Origin: Cannabis sativa
Lineage: Eukaryota > Streptophyta > Magnoliopsida > Rosales > Cannabaceae
Direction of reading: 5' to 3'
NCBI RefSeq assembly: GCF_029168945.1
Contig: NC_083602.1
Span: 31,855,323-31,919,322 of the forward strand
DNA length: 64,000 bases
The notes under the pieces were generated by a model. It saw only the letters and a list, made by a program, of their open reading frames with translations. It had not been told where the DNA came from and searched no databases. Below are positions 60,720-64,000 of this stretch, piece by piece (the first letter of the stretch is position 1; every line of letters starts with the position of its first letter). The translations under genes were made by a program, and so were the position numbers.

Positions 60720-62620
60720 TGTTGGGTTTTACGCCCTAAATAAAACTCATTTCAATATAATCAGATTTACTAATTAATAAAGATCAGAAATCATTCTATG
60801 TTGCATGGTTCACATGATTTATTTCATGATTATATTTAATGTATAAATTCTATTAAGTTCAGATCATATATAGAAATATGTATATATTTGTTCATAATTA
60901 TAGTTTCATCAGCACAGTGGAATATAATCATGATTATATGTTCAAAATTTTAATCCCCATGATTTGTCAATTCACTGGATTTAGACTGGCATGATAATCA
61001 GTGATAATGTATATTTACACCATGAATAAGTGTTATGTACTTTCTAGAGTATTGACAATGTTTATCAGTATCGGATGTATGGAGTATACATTGGAAGGGA
61101 CCGATATTAATCTTAGACAAGATATCATAAACTTACTGTTATATCTTTTTAAGTCAATATCAATGGTTGACCTTAGGTCTATGGATCTTAATCTTGATAT
61201 GGTTAGGTTTAACTTAGTTGTATTATTTATGTTCTTCAAGTTGTTCGTGAAAGCTAACTTATGGTTATGGTGGATATTTACATCTTGGGAACATGGTAGT
61301 TCAATTGAGTGGGAGCGCTGATCATTGATATGAAATCTATAGCTTCTATAAGTATTTAGAAGTGAAACGATAATTTCCTTCAAGCTTGGTTGAATAGAGA
61401 TAAATGATTGAGGTCTCATTTCAATAATTATATTAGTTTGCTAAAATATCATTTATAGGTAGCTAAGTGTTTTAAGAATAAAATACATTGAAGACTAGAA
61501 CGGTAAATTTGTCCCTATTCAGTGTAGATCATCTATAGAGAACCTTTGACTATTAGGATTATAACAATGCATAATCATAATATATCTATATCGTGGTACA
61601 TATAGAATATTTTATATAATTGAGAGTATTATTCAATTCCAAATCTATAGTGGCGCAAGGCGAAATTAATAAGTTGAGGATTTACTTGGTGAATTCTAGA
61701 TCTACTTATTGAAAGCTCGGTTATATAGGTCCATGGTTCCCTCACTAGTTGAGATTATACTGCTTGCAGACCCAGTTAATTGATTTTAATTAATCAATTA
61801 TAATTCTAAAATTAGACTATGTCTTATTTAAGAATTTTCACTAAGCAATGGCTTAATTGTGAAGAAAAGAAGTTTTAGGGTCAATTTGTTAATTAAGAGA
61901 CTTTGTATGGTCTAATTAATAAATTATATAAGTTACAATTTTATTTGATAATTAATTATAATTATTAAATAAATAGTTTTGGCATTTATAGGATTGAATT
62001 GGAAAATATGGTATTATTGAAAAGAAAAATAAGTGGTTGAAAAGTGGCAAAATTCTAACTAGAAACCGATCCATCGAGTGTACCGCTCTAGAAGTAATTT
62101 TTGCCCAATATTTTTTTTTTTTAGTCCATATAATTCAGCCATCAACCCTAGTTGAAACACTATAAAAGGAACATGATGCTCTCACTCATCCACTTGATGC
62201 CTTCAACCAAATCAAACCTAGTTTTCTATGCCAAACAACTAGTAGATGAGAGAGTTTCTTCTTTAGTGATTTCAGCCTCCTTCATTGTTCTTCCATATTC
62301 GAAACCCATAGTGAAAGAGTGCCATCCCCACACATAGCAAGTCAAGTACTCAATCATAGTGAGTAAAAGACAAAGTGGTAACCAAACCCGAAGGAGAGAA
62401 AGAGATCCAAGTTCGAGATGCTTGATAATGCTTTGCTACAAAAAGGAATCAAAGGGCTAGAGATCTTGAATCGGAAGGAGTCATTATATTCCGCCGGAAT
62501 CAATGTAAGGTTTTCTAAACCCTTATGTGTTTATTTCATTATTTTAGAGAATTCATATCTATAATGTTAATCAACATACTTATTAGTAAATCTAGATCTT
62601 GGTAAAATATTCCAGTAACA
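60720..62620 (+). repeat. 1.9 kb LTR, second copy of the TGTTGG family (probably solo)
   Basis: Starts TGTTGGGTTTTACGCCC, ends near attccagtaaca, and matches the reverse complement of 48335-50207 over its whole length. A TATA box (ctataaaagga) is at about 62160. No primer-binding site or internal region is adjacent, and no duplication is evident. Short ORFs inside it (61001-61321, 62152-62337) have no recognisable domain. Confidence 0.7.
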
Positions 62621-62702
62621 CCGTCACTTATCAACCAAGCACTCCATTTTTATCTATTTATTTGCAATCTAGAATATTATCACTGTGGAAGTGGATCAAT
62701 AT

Positions 62703-63399
62703 GTTGGGAATTGAACATGTGATGTGTCTTCCTTGGTAAAAACTTGTAAGGGTTTATGCCCCTGAAGAGAATGTGAAGATATTTTTAATTATTAATAAGA
62801 GTTGAATACTTTGATATATGCGGGAATGTTAAATAATCATGATATTTAATAGTTGAATAATTTATATATATAAATATAAAAAAAATTCGTATTCATACAT
62901 GAGAGGTTATGACTTGTAGTTATATGGAGAATTTAAGATCACCTTAATACCATGAATAAAACAATCAGCAACATATTAAAGTTTAGGAATCTTTAATCAA
63001 TAGTTGCTAGTATGGCTCATTGATGCACGGTCGTTATTCGATGCACGTAATCTCAATTTGGATTACTAAGGTAGTATATGATATCTAAGTGAAGGTGTTG
63101 TATATAATAGAGATTATATATGACGAAGGTACCGATATGAATAAAATTGTCTTTATCAAACTTACTTCATTCTTACTTTATAAAGACACTAATTCATATC
63201 ATAATAATGATCAATAGTAACATCGAGGAGGTATAAATCTGGTGAAAGTAATCATGAAATCACTTTCATTATTATTCAAGTTTCTTTTGATTCACTCGTT
63301 AAAGTTTCTCGCAGAAAATGATTCTTACAACTTCGTTTTTGGGAGTCTAATAATGTGAATGGTTGGGAACATGATCTACAACTATGGATTCCTAACAGG
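62703..63399. repeat. LTR-like segment with inverted ends
   Basis: TGTTGGGAAT at the left and ATTCCTAACA at the right are inverted with one mismatch, as in an LTR or a small inverted-repeat element. The flanks do not form an obvious duplication, so this is tentative. Confidence 0.3.
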
Positions 63400-63769
63400 A
63401 TGCGAATGTTGCTTTCCTTGTAAGTGTTAATTACTGGAACTGAAAAGTTGTGCACAAATTTAAATTGGATCTAAAGTGTATACTTTCTCACTAGTTTGAT
63501 CGGTACTAAAGGGATAAAGAAGTAATTAGAAGGGTAAAACAATAATTTGACCAAAACTAATTACGAAATGACATAAGGAAGAGGCTTATCACCGCAATTG
63601 ATTATATCAATAGGACACTCGCAGTGAAACTTCGGTAAATATAATTATATAATTAATAAGAGTTCAATTCTATATTTATGAGTGGAGTAATCATGTGAAT
63701 TAATAAACGAGGATTATTTGATTGATGAGATTCAATAAATAAATCCAATTTAGTGAGCTAACTATATGG

Positions 63770-64000
63770 GCTTAAGGGTTGAATTATATGGATTAAAAAA
63801 AAAGAATAAAAAAATTGGGCAAAATTCACATACACTCCTAGCTGTACACTTTATGTGAGCCAATTACTAGTTACAATTTTGCCACTTTTTTTCAACCAAT
63901 TATTCTTCTTTTCAATAATACTATATTTTCCAATTCAAACCTATAAATGCCAAAACTATTTATTTAATAATTATAATATTAATTAATTTTAAATAAAATT
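63770..64000 (-). repeat. Diverged inverted relative of the TGTTGG LTR, runs off the window
   Basis: The reverse complement resembles 61950-62150: the order tgccaaaactatttatt, ttttccaatt, ttttgccact, then a T-rich run and atccatataattca is kept, with clear divergence. It would form an inverted pair with 60720-62620. Confidence 0.55.

Noticed and set aside
61001..61419. Overlapping ORFs on both strands (106 and 128 codons)
   Set aside because: They fall within the 1.9 kb LTR and are not kept open in its other copy at 48335-50207.

Overview
This is nuclear DNA of a flowering plant, most likely a eudicot; I cannot name the species. The evidence is AT-rich sequence, GT-AG introns, plant-type LTR retrotransposons (Tat, Tekay-like, Athila and Copia lineages), a plant L1-type LINE with an RNase H tail, a Helitron 3' end, Tourist-like MITEs, and one host gene of a plant transporter family. 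No bacterial, organellar or CRISPR signal was seen.

Layout. (1) 1-26036: a large, decayed Tat-lineage Ty3/gypsy element on the minus strand whose left end lies outside the window. Its LTR is at 25251-26036, gag-pol at 25187-19194, and a three-exon antisense gene on the plus strand at 3-2470 converges on the end of pol. The element is split at 2626/18842 by a second gypsy element arranged LTR-internal-LTR-internal-LTR (2627-18841; three about 3.08 kb LTRs, two 3483 bp internals) and flanked by the 5 bp duplication gcctg. Both internals share a large gag-to-RT deletion and the same stop codons, so this is a dead element that was tandemly amplified, probably by unequal LTR recombination. (2) 26037-27307: AT-rich DNA with a Helitron 3' terminus at 26712-26740 and a compact promoter with TGTGACAC repeats and a TATA box.

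(3) 27308-59389: one complete host gene on the plus strand, a ZIFL (zinc-induced facilitator-like) major-facilitator transporter. I reconstructed 17 exons with intact GT-AG junctions and consistent phases, giving 495 codons plus a stop. The gene covers 32 kb because its introns are filled with mobile DNA: a possible MITE and microsatellites in intron 1, a Tourist-like MITE in intron 3, a nearly intact 5.9 kb LINE with a perfect 17 bp target-site duplication in intron 7, and in the 15.2 kb intron 16 a Copia element that was itself hit by an Athila-type element (containing a further LTR) and by a solo LTR. (4) 59390-64000: the 3' flank with AT-rich repeats, a poly(A) tract, a second copy of the LTR found inside the Athila element, in opposite orientation (60720-62620), and related diverged LTR sequence running off the right edge.

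The only gene likely to serve the plant is the ZIFL transporter; the rest is transposon sequence at different stages of decay. The points most worth checking are the spliced antisense gene of the Tat element, the tandem three-LTR element, whether the bloated ZIFL gene is still spliced and expressed, the TGTGACAC repeats at its promoter, and clustered CAG/CTG differences that may be assembly errors.
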